Shown: positions 26,573-35,417, counted from the first letter of the stretch. The stretch is 64,000 nt of DNA from Pseudomonas migulae NBRC 103157 (GCF_002091715.1 NZ_BDAG01000004.1:142042-206041), one strand, 5' to 3'. A program made the numbers and translations. The notes: generated by a model from the sequence alone, not told the origin.

Positions 26573-27807
26573 TGAAGCGTACTGAAATCAAACGCCGCCC
26601 ATTGGCCGACACTACTCTTGCAGGCTTGGAGCCAGAGAATGCTACGTATCGGGAGCAAGACGGCAACGGCTTGTATTTTCGGGTCAAGGCAAATGGGCAG
26701 AAGTCGTGGGAGTTGCGCTACAAAAAACCAGATGGGAAATGGTCCTGGCTGGGCCTAGGCGGTTACCCCGAAATCAGTGGCTCGCTAGCCAGGCAGAAGG
26801 CAGCGCAGCTGCGGGATGACGCATCGACTGGTAAAAATCCTTTAGTCAGTAAGCAGGCTCGCAGGATTGCTGACCGGGTGGCTGCCAACAACACTTTCGA
26901 AGCATTAGGGCGCGAATGGTTTGAGGCTAGGCGCTCAAGCTGGGAAGCCGGCACGTCCCGTCGAGTCCTTGGTGCCCTGGAGCTTCACGTGTTTCCCGTT
27001 TTCGGCAAACGCATCTACACAGAAATACTTCCCCTTGAATGGATGGAGTTTCTGCGCGGCATGGAGCAGAAAGGGATCATTGAGCAAATGGGCAGAGTTC
27101 GGGCCTTCTGCAAAGAGATCTACGACTTGGCACGCGTGACAGGCCGAGCGATCCACAACCCCCTTGAGGGCCTCAATAAATTTCTACAGACACGCAGTGC
27201 TGAAAATTATGCACACGTATCAATAGAAGAGTTGCCTGCATTACTTCGTGCTATCAACTCTTACCCTCACGCGAAGGATGTCCGTCTAGGTCTCCGCTTG
27301 CTCGCCTTATTAGCGGCACGCCCGAGTGAGATTCGAGAGGCACGCTGGTCAGAAATCGACCTCAACAAAATGCTATGGACGATTCCAGCCGAGCGAATGA
27401 AGCGTCGTCGCGAGCACGTAGTGCCTCTATCTCGCCAGGCCATTGAAGCGATAACGGAGCTGCGCACGCTGACAGGGGCATACCCTCTTCTCTTCCCTGG
27501 CAGAAAAGATCGAACCATCCCCCGTAGCAATACCGTCTTTCTGATGGCGCTGCGCAGACTGGGATACGCGGGCCGGCAAACTGGCCATGGCTTCCGCCAT
27601 ATCGCGAGCACGATCCTTAATGAACAGGGCTTTGACGAGAACCACATTGAGGCCCAGCTTTCTCACGTAAAAGAGGGAATTGCAGGGGTATACAACAAGG
27701 CGGTGTACCTGCCTCAGCGCAAAGTCATGATGCAGTGGTATGCAGATCATCTTGATGAGCTGGCAACTGGCAATGTCGTTCAAGTCCAATTTGGAAAGGT
27801 GATATGA
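26572..27807 (+). CDS. P4-type tyrosine integrase
   Basis: Site-specific recombinase of 411 aa that integrates and excises the element. N-terminal DUF4102-type arm-binding domain (about 1-95: YREQDGNGLYFRVKANGQKSW), SAM-like core-binding domain (about 110-200), catalytic domain (about 210-400) with Arg in LLAARPSEIREARWSEI, HGFRHIAST (HxxR), LSHVKEGIAGVYNKA (His and nucleophile Tyr). GTG start with GGAGG ten bases upstream. Adjacent to its tRNA attachment site, as expected. Confidence 0.93.
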   Translation: MKRTEIKRRPLADTTLAGLEPENATYREQDGNGLYFRVKANGQKSWELRYKKPDGKWSWLGLGGYPEISGSLARQKAAQLRDDASTGKNPLVSKQARRIADRVAANNTFEALGREWFEARRSSWEAGTSRRVLGALELHVFPVFGKRIYTEILPLEWMEFLRGMEQKGIIEQMGRVRAFCKEIYDLARVTGRAIHNPLEGLNKFLQTRSAENYAHVSIEELPALLRAINSYPHAKDVRLGLRLLALLAARPSEIREARWSEIDLNKMLWTIPAERMKRRREHVVPLSRQAIEAITELRTLTGAYPLLFPGRKDRTIPRSNTVFLMALRRLGYAGRQTGHGFRHIASTILNEQGFDENHIEAQLSHVKEGIAGVYNKAVYLPQRKVMMQWYADHLDELATGNVVQVQFGKVI

Positions 27808-28050
27808 GGTTCCTTATCAATTCCCCCTCCAAAAACGGTGTTACGCGTGTTACTTGTGTAACGAAACTCTATAACTCATTGAATATAAAGAGTTTAGTTC
27901 ACGTTACACGAAGAAATGGTCAGCGCTACACGACGTGTTGCGTGGTCGAGTCGTGTAACAACATTTGCCCAGCCACCTCACTGTTGGTCGAGGAGGACCT
28001 ATTCGTGAACCGCTGCATTCATAACGCCAAGCGGGGCAAAGGGGCGGTGA
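27808..28050. other. Iteron-like GTGTTAC/GTGTAAC repeats after the integrase
   Basis: GGTGTTAC (27837), CGTGTTAC (27846), TGTGTAAC (27855), CGTTACAC (27902), CGTGTAAC (27952): five related octamers in 125 bp in both orientations. The same motif recurs at 42147-42269. Candidate origin or primase/regulator binding region. An 85-codon frame crosses it but overlaps genes at both ends and is made of the repeats. Confidence 0.45.
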
Positions 28051-28971
28051 ATGGACGATGAGAATATGCCGATCGGCCGTCTAGAGATTGCTGGCTTCGA
28101 TGTCAGTAATTTGCTTTGGGAACTAGATGACATCGAACAGGCCGTGCGTGAGTTAGCGTTGTATTCGCCGTTTCGGGAGTATTTCAAAGAGGCGCTGGAG
28201 CTGGCCAATTACGCCACCTCATTCTGGCTTGAGGATGGCCGTTATCCTGATCGAGCAGGGTCGGTGGTCGCTACAATGTTTCGACTCCGCGACGAGATCG
28301 AAGAACATGCCAGCTACGCCGATGCAGCCTCACTGCCGAGTGTCATACGACGGTTTCATAACATTGATCACAACGCTGCGGACTCGCAACTCGTGGCGAC
28401 TTACACCCTAGTGCAGAGCATTCAAGCCATTCAAGTTCTCGCCAACTGGCTCTTTGAAACGGAACTCTACGTCTTCGACCTTGACGCAGACCTCATAGCC
28501 CAAATGCAAGTAACAGATCCTAAGAAATATTGCGCACTGGCCGAAAAGGAGCGACTAAAGGATCCAGGCGGGGAAATTGACGCTCGTGAATCCTTCCGCA
28601 CATTCATGGGCGATGCCGACAAGGCGATCATGCTAGCAAGTCTCTACAGACAAGTTGAGGACACCGACGTATCGAACGGTAATTTCAAAGTGGCTAATTT
28701 TCTAAGTGAGGCGCTGAGTAAAGCGTTTTCTGCCAAGGCCTCGCAAAGAGCCGCGGCGGCGGGCAAGGCCAACAGAAAGCCGGAGTCGGTAAAGCAGCAG
28801 GATGCCGCGAATCTTTTCGAGCGCATTCGCAGTGCGGCTGACCGTCACATTTTGGCCAATCCTGCTATTTCAGAGCGGGAACTTAAAAAAGCTTTGGTAA
28901 AAAAAGAAGGCATAGCGTCTGAGCCTACCGTCAAAAAATACCTGGTTATAGGAGGATACCTACCGCGATAA
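28051..28971 (+). CDS. Hypothetical protein, 306 aa, of the integrated element
   Basis: Unrecognised soluble protein. Acidic, mostly helical N-terminal two thirds (MDDENMPIGRLEIAGFDVSN...), an Ala/Lys-rich linker (about 240-262), and a C-terminal segment (NPAISERELKKALVKKEGIASEPTVKKYL) that looks like a winged helix-turn-helix, so DNA binding is possible. It sits between int and alpA, where P4-like elements keep accessory or regulatory genes. Confidence 0.65.
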   Translation: MDDENMPIGRLEIAGFDVSNLLWELDDIEQAVRELALYSPFREYFKEALELANYATSFWLEDGRYPDRAGSVVATMFRLRDEIEEHASYADAASLPSVIRRFHNIDHNAADSQLVATYTLVQSIQAIQVLANWLFETELYVFDLDADLIAQMQVTDPKKYCALAEKERLKDPGGEIDARESFRTFMGDADKAIMLASLYRQVEDTDVSNGNFKVANFLSEALSKAFSAKASQRAAAAGKANRKPESVKQQDAANLFERIRSAADRHILANPAISERELKKALVKKEGIASEPTVKKYLVIGGYLPR

Positions 28972-29049
28972 TTTCAATCAAAACCAAACCGTGTTTGCTT
29001 TTTTCTCCCTCTCTAGTCTGTGCCTGTCTCTCACCATATAGGCACGACT

Positions 29050-29316
29050 ATGACATCCTCCATCCAAGCAATTAATACCAAATCCCCACCTCGCGACCCC
29101 GCGACAACCCTCATTCGTATCAACGAAGTCATTGCGATGGTAGGCCTTGCTCGCCCCACCATCTACAAGCTCATGCAGCGCGCTGACTGCAACTTTCCCC
29201 TGCCCGTCAAATTGAGCAACAGCAACGCACGTGGCGCCCCTGTCGCCTGGGTTCTTTCCGAAGTGCAAGCATGGACACGAAGCCGCATCGAGGCGCGCGA
29301 CCAGGTGGCCGCATGA
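29050..29316 (+). CDS. AlpA family transcriptional regulator
   Basis: An 88-aa DNA-binding protein with the AlpA/Vis helix-turn-helix (TLIRINEVIAMVGLARPTIYKLM) followed by the family's WVLSEVQAWTRSRI end. In P4-like elements AlpA/Vis proteins control excision and lytic transcription. The ATG at 29050 is preferred over a GTG at 29020. First gene of a chain: its TGA overlaps the next ATG (ATGA). Confidence 0.9.
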   Translation: MTSSIQAINTKSPPRDPATTLIRINEVIAMVGLARPTIYKLMQRADCNFPLPVKLSNSNARGAPVAWVLSEVQAWTRSRIEARDQVAA

Positions 29317-29921
29317 AGCGCAACTACAGTCCATTCAAAGGGCCGTTTCTCGATTCCTACAGCATCGGATTTCGCCTCTATCAGCCCGGGGCAATCAACT
29401 GGCGTCATCGCACCATCGCCGGCGTGAGCTGGAACGGGGAAGAACAAGAAGCCTTCTTTTTCAACCCTGATGGCCTGGTCCTTCCGCTTAAACCCAATCC
29501 GTGGGAATTGCCTGAACTGATCCGCCAAAACGCGGTACGCAGGGAGTTTTCCAGCATCCACGGCACCGGCCATTTCGCGATGAAAGAGGGCCGTCGCACC
29601 GTCCTGAAATCGCTGGGTATGACCGACTGGGTCACCTACTGGCTGGTCGATCTATCGGCCGGATTCGCGAACGATCCGGCGGTATGGCGACACATCACTG
29701 AGCAGGATCTTGCCGAGGAAAAAACCGCAAGTGAGTGCCTGCACCGTGAAATGAAGTTGACCTCGGATCTCACCAGCTATGTGGACGAATGCCTGACTCA
29801 GCAGCGCGAACTGCTTGCGGTAGAACATCGCCGACGGTGCGTCGAGGACAGCAAGATTTTGGCTTGGCTCAAAGGTGAAACAACACCGCCGCTGTTCACC
29901 AATATGCAGGAGGCGGCATGA
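29313..29921 (+). CDS. Hypothetical protein, 202 aa
   Basis: Starts MKRNYSPFKGPFLDSYSIGF at the ATG overlapping alpA's stop; ends overlapping the next gene in the same way. Contains FFFNPDGLVLPLKPNPWELPELIRQNA and a charged helical C-terminus. No family recognised; position between alpA and the control region suggests a role in element regulation. Confidence 0.7.
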   Translation: MKRNYSPFKGPFLDSYSIGFRLYQPGAINWRHRTIAGVSWNGEEQEAFFFNPDGLVLPLKPNPWELPELIRQNAVRREFSSIHGTGHFAMKEGRRTVLKSLGMTDWVTYWLVDLSAGFANDPAVWRHITEQDLAEEKTASECLHREMKLTSDLTSYVDECLTQQRELLAVEHRRRCVEDSKILAWLKGETTPPLFTNMQEAA

Positions 29922-30259
29922 CACCGACCTTTCTCCCCCACCAGGCCTTGGATTTCGTCGGTGTACTTGAGGCATCTCTGCCTTCTAGCGCAGAGATCAA
30001 TGGTCGCCAGCGCTTGCTTGCCCTACGCGATCAAGCGATTTCGGCCGGTGCTCAGGTACTGATCGTCCTGTGGCATGACCTGGAATGGACGCTGTTAGCG
30101 ACTCAGCCGCCAGCAGACGTGGTGATCAGCGACGCTCGCGAACTGATTCCCAACCTGCTGTGCAATCCCGAAGCGCTACAGCAGATGCAGCAAGGGGCTC
30201 GCCAAGGCAACCACTTGCAATGGCTCACCCTCGCTCGCCCCGCCACCACTCAGCACTAA
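29918..30259 (+). CDS. Hypothetical protein, 113 aa
   Basis: MTPTFLPHQALDFVGVLEAS..., ATGA-coupled to the preceding gene. Resembles a small alpha/beta protein (VLIVLWHDLEWTLLA). No function assigned. A GC-rich hairpin (AACGCCC...GGCGTT, 30264-30292) follows its stop. Confidence 0.65.
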   Translation: MTPTFLPHQALDFVGVLEASLPSSAEINGRQRLLALRDQAISAGAQVLIVLWHDLEWTLLATQPPADVVISDARELIPNLLCNPEALQQMQQGARQGNHLQWLTLARPATTQH

Positions 30260-30357
30260 CGAAAACGCCCCCGGGAGCGATCCGGAGGCGTTGAGGTAAA
30301 TCTACATGCCCGCACAATTTATGCCGCATCAAAGAAATGCGCAAGATCTCCGCACGG

Positions 30358-30386
30358 TTGCACTTTGCAAAACAGGACGTTACTCT
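30358..30386 (+). promoter_or_regulatory. Candidate sigma70 promoter of the immunity-like leader
   Basis: TTGCAC (30358), 17-bp spacer, TACTCT (30381). Would start an RNA near 30393 that runs through seqA, terminator, seqB and seqC. Confidence 0.45.
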
Positions 30387-30446
30387 TTGGCCGTCGCTGC
30401 AAATTCAGCGATTGGGCTTGGCGGCCCAAACAGTACAAGGCGCAAC

Positions 30447-30479
30447 AGCGCCCCCATTACGATTGCAGGCGCTTTTTTT
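30447..30479 (+). terminator. Terminator following seqA (attenuator)
   Basis: AGCGCC (30447-30452), 15-nt loop, GGCGCT (30468-30473), then TTTTTT. Located where premature termination of the operon would occur. Confidence 0.85.
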
Positions 30480-30570
30480 GTGCCCGCACTCCTGTGTTAT
30501 GGCGGGTTGCGTAGGAGCACCCTCGGGTGCGCCGGTCTCCTTGTACGCCGGTCCGCCAATCCTGCGCAAT

Positions 30571-30607
30571 CCGTCACCCAAATCTGCTTGGCGGCAGACG
30601 GTGACGG
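30571..30607 (+). other. Long hairpin just upstream of seqC
   Basis: CCGTCACC/GGTGACGG outer stem (8 bp, perfect) with inner TCTGC/GCAGA. No T-run, so more likely a processing or folding signal than a terminator. Confidence 0.6.
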
Positions 30608-30630
30608 TTCCTCAGTACAAGGAGCCTCAC

Positions 30631-30792
30631 ATGCAACACGCCCTCAATCCGTCCAAAAATCGCGCCGCTGCCCATCGTGCAATGGCTCTCGCCGCTTTAC
30701 ACGCCAACTCCAGCCTCGCTACACGCCTCACTCGCTACAACGCCCATATGGCCAAAGCCCGCGCGCTCGAAACCGCCGGCGGTGCCCAATGA
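30631..30792 (+). CDS. Small basic protein, 53 aa, head of the replication operon
   Basis: MQHALNPSKNRAAAHRAMAL..., preceded by AAGGAG six bases upstream; that ribosome site is part of seqC and complementary to seqB. Basic, Ala-rich. The stop overlaps the next ATG. Longer frames entering from 30306 and 30337 cross the leader and are probably not translated. Confidence 0.65.
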   Translation: MQHALNPSKNRAAAHRAMALAALHANSSLATRLTRYNAHMAKARALETAGGAQ

Positions 30793-31070
30793 ATTCCCCG
30801 TTGAGTTTCGCCTTACCCGAGGATTTGCTTTGCGTCCACAAAGGCGCCGACGCCGGTGTGCCGATTGACGCCATCACCTGTGCCGTGGATCGAGCCAACT
30901 CCGTGCTTTTACTTCTTGAAGACCAGTTCGAGTGCGACGGTCCACGTCTGGCCAACCATGTCATCGCGGCGGCGCTGTGGGATGTTCGAGGAACACTGGG
31001 ACTGATCCGCACCCTCGCCGTGCACGCCGACAACTCCACTCGGCTACCCGTGAGTGGAGGTGCCCAATGA
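30789..31070 (+). CDS. Hypothetical protein, 93 aa
   Basis: MNSPLSFALPEDLLCVHKGA...; ATGA-coupled at both ends. Helical, with ANSVLLLLEDQF and IAAALWDVRGTLGLIRTLA, a pattern like the DUF3077-type small protein that follows. Function unknown. Confidence 0.68.
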   Translation: MNSPLSFALPEDLLCVHKGADAGVPIDAITCAVDRANSVLLLLEDQFECDGPRLANHVIAAALWDVRGTLGLIRTLAVHADNSTRLPVSGGAQ

Positions 31071-31351
31071 CCCCTTCCATTGTGATCAATACCGTGGGAG
31101 GCGCCACCTTTGCCAAGTGCAACGCTCAGAATCAGCCATTGTTCCGAATCAATGCCGGCATCTCGTGCGAAGAAGCGCTCGAACAAGCTTCTCTGCTCAT
31201 GGATTGTGTGAACAAGCTCACCTTCCTGAGCGGCATGGAGAATGACAACGCCTCAATGGTCTGGGCTTCGCATTATTTGAGCGAGATGGCGAAGGCCATC
31301 ATTGATGACGTTACCAGCGGGTTGCAATTGGCCCAGGGCGGTGGCGTATGA
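31067..31351 (+). CDS. DUF3077-like small protein
   Basis: 94 aa; core FRINAGISCEEALEQASLLMDCVNKLTFLSG resembles the Pseudomonas DUF3077 family, and the second helix ends WASHYLSEMAKAIIDDV. ATGA-coupled to the primase gene, so probably made with it. No known activity. Confidence 0.72.
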   Translation: MTPSIVINTVGGATFAKCNAQNQPLFRINAGISCEEALEQASLLMDCVNKLTFLSGMENDNASMVWASHYLSEMAKAIIDDVTSGLQLAQGGGV

Positions 31352-34239
31352 AGGTCTCTCACTCCAATAGCCGTCGTCCTACGTTCGCCCAAGTCAAAGG
31401 CGCTGCGCTGCAGAACATCGACCGGGTGCTTGGACATTGGCTGCCCAACGGCAAACGCGTGGACGGCGGCAAGGAATACACCGCAGCCAATCCAACCCGC
31501 GCCGACAAGCGCGCCGGCTCACTCAAGGTCAACTTGAGCAAAGGTACCTGGGCAGATTTTGCCACTGGCGACAAAGGTGGCGACCTGATCGATCTGGTGC
31601 GCTATCTCGACGGCGGCACCGATGTCGAAGCCTGCAACAAGCTGGCCGATCTGCTCCACGTTACCGCTGGGGCAGCTCAATCGAAACCGACCCCCAGCAA
31701 AAGCAAAACACCGGAATGGCTGACCATCCAGCCGATCCCGGCCGAGGCGATGAGCAAATGCCCGGCCAAACACCGGCTACACGGTACGCCGTCCAAAGTC
31801 TGGATTTACCGCGACGCTCAGGGCCAGCCAGTCATGGCGCTCTACCGCTTCGATTTGGGCCCGGATGAAGACGGCAAGCCACGCAAGGTGTTCGCTCCCT
31901 TGACCTGGTGCCAACGTGCCGACGGTCAAACACAGCAATGGCGCTGGCAAGGTCTGCCGGAGCCGCGTCCACTGCTGCGCCTGGATGAACTGGCACAACG
32001 CGCAGAGGCACCGGTCATTCTGTGCGAAGGCGAAAAGGCCGCCGACGCCGCGGCGGAGTTGCTGCCCAGCTACGTGGCCACGTGCTGGCCGAACGGCTCG
32101 AACGCCTGGCACAAAGCCGACCTGGCACCGCTCAAAGGTCGGTCCCTGGTGTTGTGGCCAGACAACGACGCCAGTGGCAAAAGCTGCATGGACGCCGTCG
32201 CCGAACAACTGAAACAGATCGGTGCCGCGTCAGTGCGTGTGATCGCCCTGGACGTCTTCAAACGCAATCCCACCCTCACGAATGACCAACCAATGTTCGC
32301 CAAGGGTGGCCAATGGGAAGACGGTGACGACGCGGCCGATGCACAAGACAAAGGTTGGACGACGCTGCACATTTCCGAGCTGGAACGCAGCGGCGAATTG
32401 TTCTGTGTGGAGCCGCAGAAAGCGCCGACTGAACAGCCTGAAGTCAACGCCAAGCCAACTACCAAGCGTGCCGCCAAGCCCAAAAACGATCTGCTGCCCG
32501 GTGGCTTCCGCCTCACAGCTGAAGGCGTGTTTTATTCCGGTGACGATGGCGAGGCACGCCCGGTGTGTTCGCCGCTGGAGATCCTGGCGCGCACTCGTGA
32601 TGCGCAAGGGCATAACTGGGGTTTGCTGGTCGAGTTCGACGATCCGGATGGCGCGAAAAAGCGCTGGAACATCCCGGCACGGACCATGACCGGCGACTTC
32701 GGCAAGGACGTGCTCGGCCCACTGGTGGACATGGGCTTGCGACTGGCTGGCAGTCGCTCCGGTCGTAATGCCCGCAACGACCTGCAGAGTTACCTTGGCG
32801 GCTTTGATAGCGCCCAGCGCGCACGACTGGTCACCCGCTTGGGTTGGCACGACAGCGCCTTTCTGCTGCCCGAACAGCAGGTCGGTTCGCACGCCGAACA
32901 CCTGCACTTCTATGAGGCCGGCGCGCAACTCCCGCCAATCAGCGAAGCCGGCACCCTGGAGCAATGGCAAGAGCAAATCGGCGCCTTGTGCATCGGTAAT
33001 CACCGCTTGGCATTTGTGGCCAGCGTGGCATTTGCCGGTCCGCTGCTGCACATGCTCGGCCATGAGTCGGGCGGCTTTCATCTCTACGGCGACAGCTCGG
33101 GCGGCAAAACTACCCATCTGCAAGTGGCCGCCTCGATCTACGGCGGGCCGCGTCTGGTGCGCTCCTGGCGCTCGACCGACAACGCCCTGGAGTCAATCGC
33201 CGCCGCGCACTCCGACGGGCTCCTGGTGCTGGATGAAATAGGCATGTGTGACCCGCGCATCATTGGCGAAACGGTGTACATGCTCGGCAACGGCACCGGG
33301 AAGGCACGCGCCAATGATCGAGGACAAGCCGGCCGCCAGGTTCAGGAGTGGCGCTTGCTGTTTCTCTCGACCGGCGAGAAGACCTTGGCGCAACACATGG
33401 CCGAAGCCAACAAGGAGCTGAAAGCCGGCATGGAAGTGCGGATGCTCGCTGTGCCGGCGGACGCCAGCAAGGGCCTCGGCATGTTCGACGTACTGAACGG
33501 CTTCGATGACGCCGCCGCCCTCTCCGATGCACTCAAGGCCCGGGTGGCCAAGTACTACGGCACACCGCTCACCGCCTTCCTGTCGGCCCTCTGTGAACCG
33601 GGTAAGCGGCAAGGTTGGTCGGCGATCCTGCGCCACACCTTGGAGGGGTTTATCGCCAAGGCATTGCCCGCGTCGGCGAGTGGCCAAGCGCACCGCGCAG
33701 CAGCCCGTTTCGGTCTGGCTGCCGCTGCCGGCGAACTGGCAACCGCGATGGGAATTACCGGCTGGCCAGACGGCACGGCCACCACCGCTGCCCGGGTCTG
33801 CCTCAGTGCCTGGATGAATGAGCGCGGCGGGGCCGGGAACCTCGAAGGAGACGCCATCTTGGCGCGGTTGCGCCAGGTGATCGAACGCTTCGGTGAAAGC
33901 CGTTTCACCCGCTGGGAGTCGGCGGCCGCGAAGATCGATGAGCACGGTCCCCGCACCATCGACCGGTTGGGTTTTCGCAAGACGCTGGAGCATGGCCTGG
34001 GAGATGCGTTGCACACCACCAACACCTACTACGTCCTGCCGGAGGCATGGCGCTCGGAAGTGTTCAAGGGCATGAACATCAATGCGGTGAACAAGGAGCT
34101 AATACGCCGTGGCGTCCTTGAACCCGGTCCAGACGGCAAAGCCTCCTGCGCCGTCCGTTTACCCGGACTGGGCACCCAGCGTTGCTATGTGGTGAAGACC
34201 GTACCGGGAACGGACGAGAGCGAGGCTCAGGCCGCCTGA
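31348..34239 (+). CDS. P4 alpha-like primase-helicase (Toprim + DUF927)
   Basis: Replication protein of 963 aa. N-terminal primase-associated region (GSLKVNLSKGTWADFATGDKGGDLIDLV, about 55-85), Toprim domain (VILCEGEKAADAA about 221; LVLWPDNDASGKS about 268), then DUF927 helicase-like ATPase with Walker A GDSSGGKTT (about 581), Walker B GLLVLDEIG (about 625), arginine-containing LLFLSTGEKTLAQHM, and a C-terminal DNA-binding-type region (TIDRLGFRKTL...). It should recognise iterons, unwind and prime the element's DNA. The classic zinc-finger Cys cluster is not evident. Confidence 0.9.
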   Translation: MKVSHSNSRRPTFAQVKGAALQNIDRVLGHWLPNGKRVDGGKEYTAANPTRADKRAGSLKVNLSKGTWADFATGDKGGDLIDLVRYLDGGTDVEACNKLADLLHVTAGAAQSKPTPSKSKTPEWLTIQPIPAEAMSKCPAKHRLHGTPSKVWIYRDAQGQPVMALYRFDLGPDEDGKPRKVFAPLTWCQRADGQTQQWRWQGLPEPRPLLRLDELAQRAEAPVILCEGEKAADAAAELLPSYVATCWPNGSNAWHKADLAPLKGRSLVLWPDNDASGKSCMDAVAEQLKQIGAASVRVIALDVFKRNPTLTNDQPMFAKGGQWEDGDDAADAQDKGWTTLHISELERSGELFCVEPQKAPTEQPEVNAKPTTKRAAKPKNDLLPGGFRLTAEGVFYSGDDGEARPVCSPLEILARTRDAQGHNWGLLVEFDDPDGAKKRWNIPARTMTGDFGKDVLGPLVDMGLRLAGSRSGRNARNDLQSYLGGFDSAQRARLVTRLGWHDSAFLLPEQQVGSHAEHLHFYEAGAQLPPISEAGTLEQWQEQIGALCIGNHRLAFVASVAFAGPLLHMLGHESGGFHLYGDSSGGKTTHLQVAASIYGGPRLVRSWRSTDNALESIAAAHSDGLLVLDEIGMCDPRIIGETVYMLGNGTGKARANDRGQAGRQVQEWRLLFLSTGEKTLAQHMAEANKELKAGMEVRMLAVPADASKGLGMFDVLNGFDDAAALSDALKARVAKYYGTPLTAFLSALCEPGKRQGWSAILRHTLEGFIAKALPASASGQAHRAAARFGLAAAAGELATAMGITGWPDGTATTAARVCLSAWMNERGGAGNLEGDAILARLRQVIERFGESRFTRWESAAAKIDEHGPRTIDRLGFRKTLEHGLGDALHTTNTYYVLPEAWRSEVFKGMNINAVNKELIRRGVLEPGPDGKASCAVRLPGLGTQRCYVVKTVPGTDESEAQAA

Positions 34240-34325
34240 CTGCGGGCCTACTGACTGAGGTAGAGCCGGCTCATGCGGGCCTCGCCAGCCACTCCGACCC
34301 CCAATTAAATCATCAGGACAAACTC

Positions 34326-35168
34326 ATGAACCGAATTGAACAACTGAAAGACACACGCGCCAAATTGGTCATTGAAATGGAAGCCCTCAAAAAGGAAATA
34401 CCGCCTTTTGAGGCTGCGCTTCACAGCGAGGACGTCATTAACAACGGCCGAGAGAGCGACGTCAGGCATGAAATCAGCAGTCGCCAGATCAAGATCGACT
34501 CGATCGATCATCAGATCTTCCGACTCGACCAAACGCTGGACCGCCTGGAGAAGCTGGCCAACCGAGAAAGCTTGATTGAAGGCTACATTACCGACATGGC
34601 GAACTGGATGGCGGATGAGCTGGAGCTTAACGATAAACGGCAAAGCCTGAGCACTCGCCTGGAGGAAATTCGTCAGCAAGCACAGGAAGAGATTACTAGC
34701 GCACGGCAGGCTGAGACTCAGGCGGCTACCGCTTACGCCCAGGCCGTGGCGTGGGGTGACATCGAGGGCGAAAAAGCAGCTAGCACCGATGCTCAGAAAG
34801 CCGCAAAAAACCTCACTTCCGCGACCGAACAACATCGCCGTCAGCTCCTGATCATCACCGCCTTGGAGCAAGAGCTGGCCATCGTTGACAGCCACATCAG
34901 TGAGGCTCAGCTAGCACACCAAAAAATTGAGGCAACAGCCCTGCGACTGGCCCACAACGCCTTGGAGGAAGCGTGGAATGACGCAGCCCAAAAGCTGCTA
35001 GATGTGGGGGGCAAGCTGTACGCCGCCGCTCGGCTGATAGGCCGCGATCCGGTGTCCTTAATGAAGCTCGACATCCCCGAGCAGGGTGAAAACTTCGGCA
35101 GTTGGAGGTGGAGCGAACTGGCAGACCGTGGCCGTCAGCATCGCACGCGCGATCTGCTCTCGCTGTAA
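34326..35168 (+). CDS. Coiled-coil hypothetical protein, 280 aa
   Basis: MNRIEQLKDTRAKLVIEMEA...; heptad-rich Glu/Gln/Ala helices from about 5 to 235, then a short C-terminal domain (RLIGRDPVSLMKLDIPEQGENFGSWRWSELADRGRQHR). Start chosen at the ATG with AGGA; the frame extends upstream without a ribosome site. Role unknown; possible structural or DNA-organising protein of the element. Confidence 0.7.
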   Translation: MNRIEQLKDTRAKLVIEMEALKKEIPPFEAALHSEDVINNGRESDVRHEISSRQIKIDSIDHQIFRLDQTLDRLEKLANRESLIEGYITDMANWMADELELNDKRQSLSTRLEEIRQQAQEEITSARQAETQAATAYAQAVAWGDIEGEKAASTDAQKAAKNLTSATEQHRRQLLIITALEQELAIVDSHISEAQLAHQKIEATALRLAHNALEEAWNDAAQKLLDVGGKLYAAARLIGRDPVSLMKLDIPEQGENFGSWRWSELADRGRQHRTRDLLSL

Positions 35169-35186
35169 CTGCCGACACCCTGAATC

Positions 35187-35207
35187 AGCCTGCTTTCGCG
35201 GGCTGTT
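35187..35207 (+). terminator. Weak terminator after the coiled-coil gene
   Basis: AGCCTGC-TTTC-GCGGGCT then GTTTAATT. Confidence 0.5.
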
Positions 35208-35231
35208 TAATTCACTCCAAGGATCGAAGCC

Positions 35232-35417
35232 ATGAACGCAACGACACAAAACAGCTCATCCATATCCGAAATGCTAAAAGCGAGAAAAGCTTACTTGACT
35301 GCCCTGCTCAAGATCGTGGATACCCAAACCGGAAAAACCACAACGACGCAAAAACTCACCATCACTGCGATCAAGGCCGAAATGGGGCTAATCGAGCATA
35401 AGCTGAAAAAAAGGTGA
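35232..35417 (+). CDS. Small hypothetical protein, 61 aa
   Basis: MNATTQNSSSISEMLKARKA..., Lys/Thr-rich, with AAGGA 9 bases before the ATG. Helical, no family recognised. Last gene before the cargo region. Confidence 0.6.
   Translation: MNATTQNSSSISEMLKARKAYLTALLKIVDTQTGKTTTTQKLTITAIKAEMGLIEHKLKKR

Larger units (their letters stand above)
30433..30624 (+). ncRNA. P4-type immunity region: seqA - terminator - seqB hairpin - seqC
   Basis: GTACAAGG (30433-30440) and GTACAAGGAG (30615-30624) are both complementary to CTCCTTGTAC (30537-30546). The middle copy is presented in the 12-nt loop of a CCGG...CCGG hairpin (30532-30551), preceded by GCACCC/GGGTGC. In phage P4 a small CI RNA carries seqB, which pairs with seqA and seqC of the nascent transcript to cause early termination. 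Here a strong terminator directly follows seqA, and seqC is the ribosome site of the next gene. CI RNA ends are not determined. Confidence 0.65.

Noticed and set aside
27804..28061. 85-codon frame directly after the integrase with ATGA overlap
   Set aside because: It overlaps genes at both ends, encodes the octamer repeats (VTRVTCVT) and has low-complexity, Cys-rich content; a cis-acting site explains the sequence better.
30306..31070. 254- and 151-codon frames crossing the immunity-like leader
   Set aside because: They run through a terminator and hairpins and have no ribosome site, whereas the 53- and 93-aa genes inside them have good starts.
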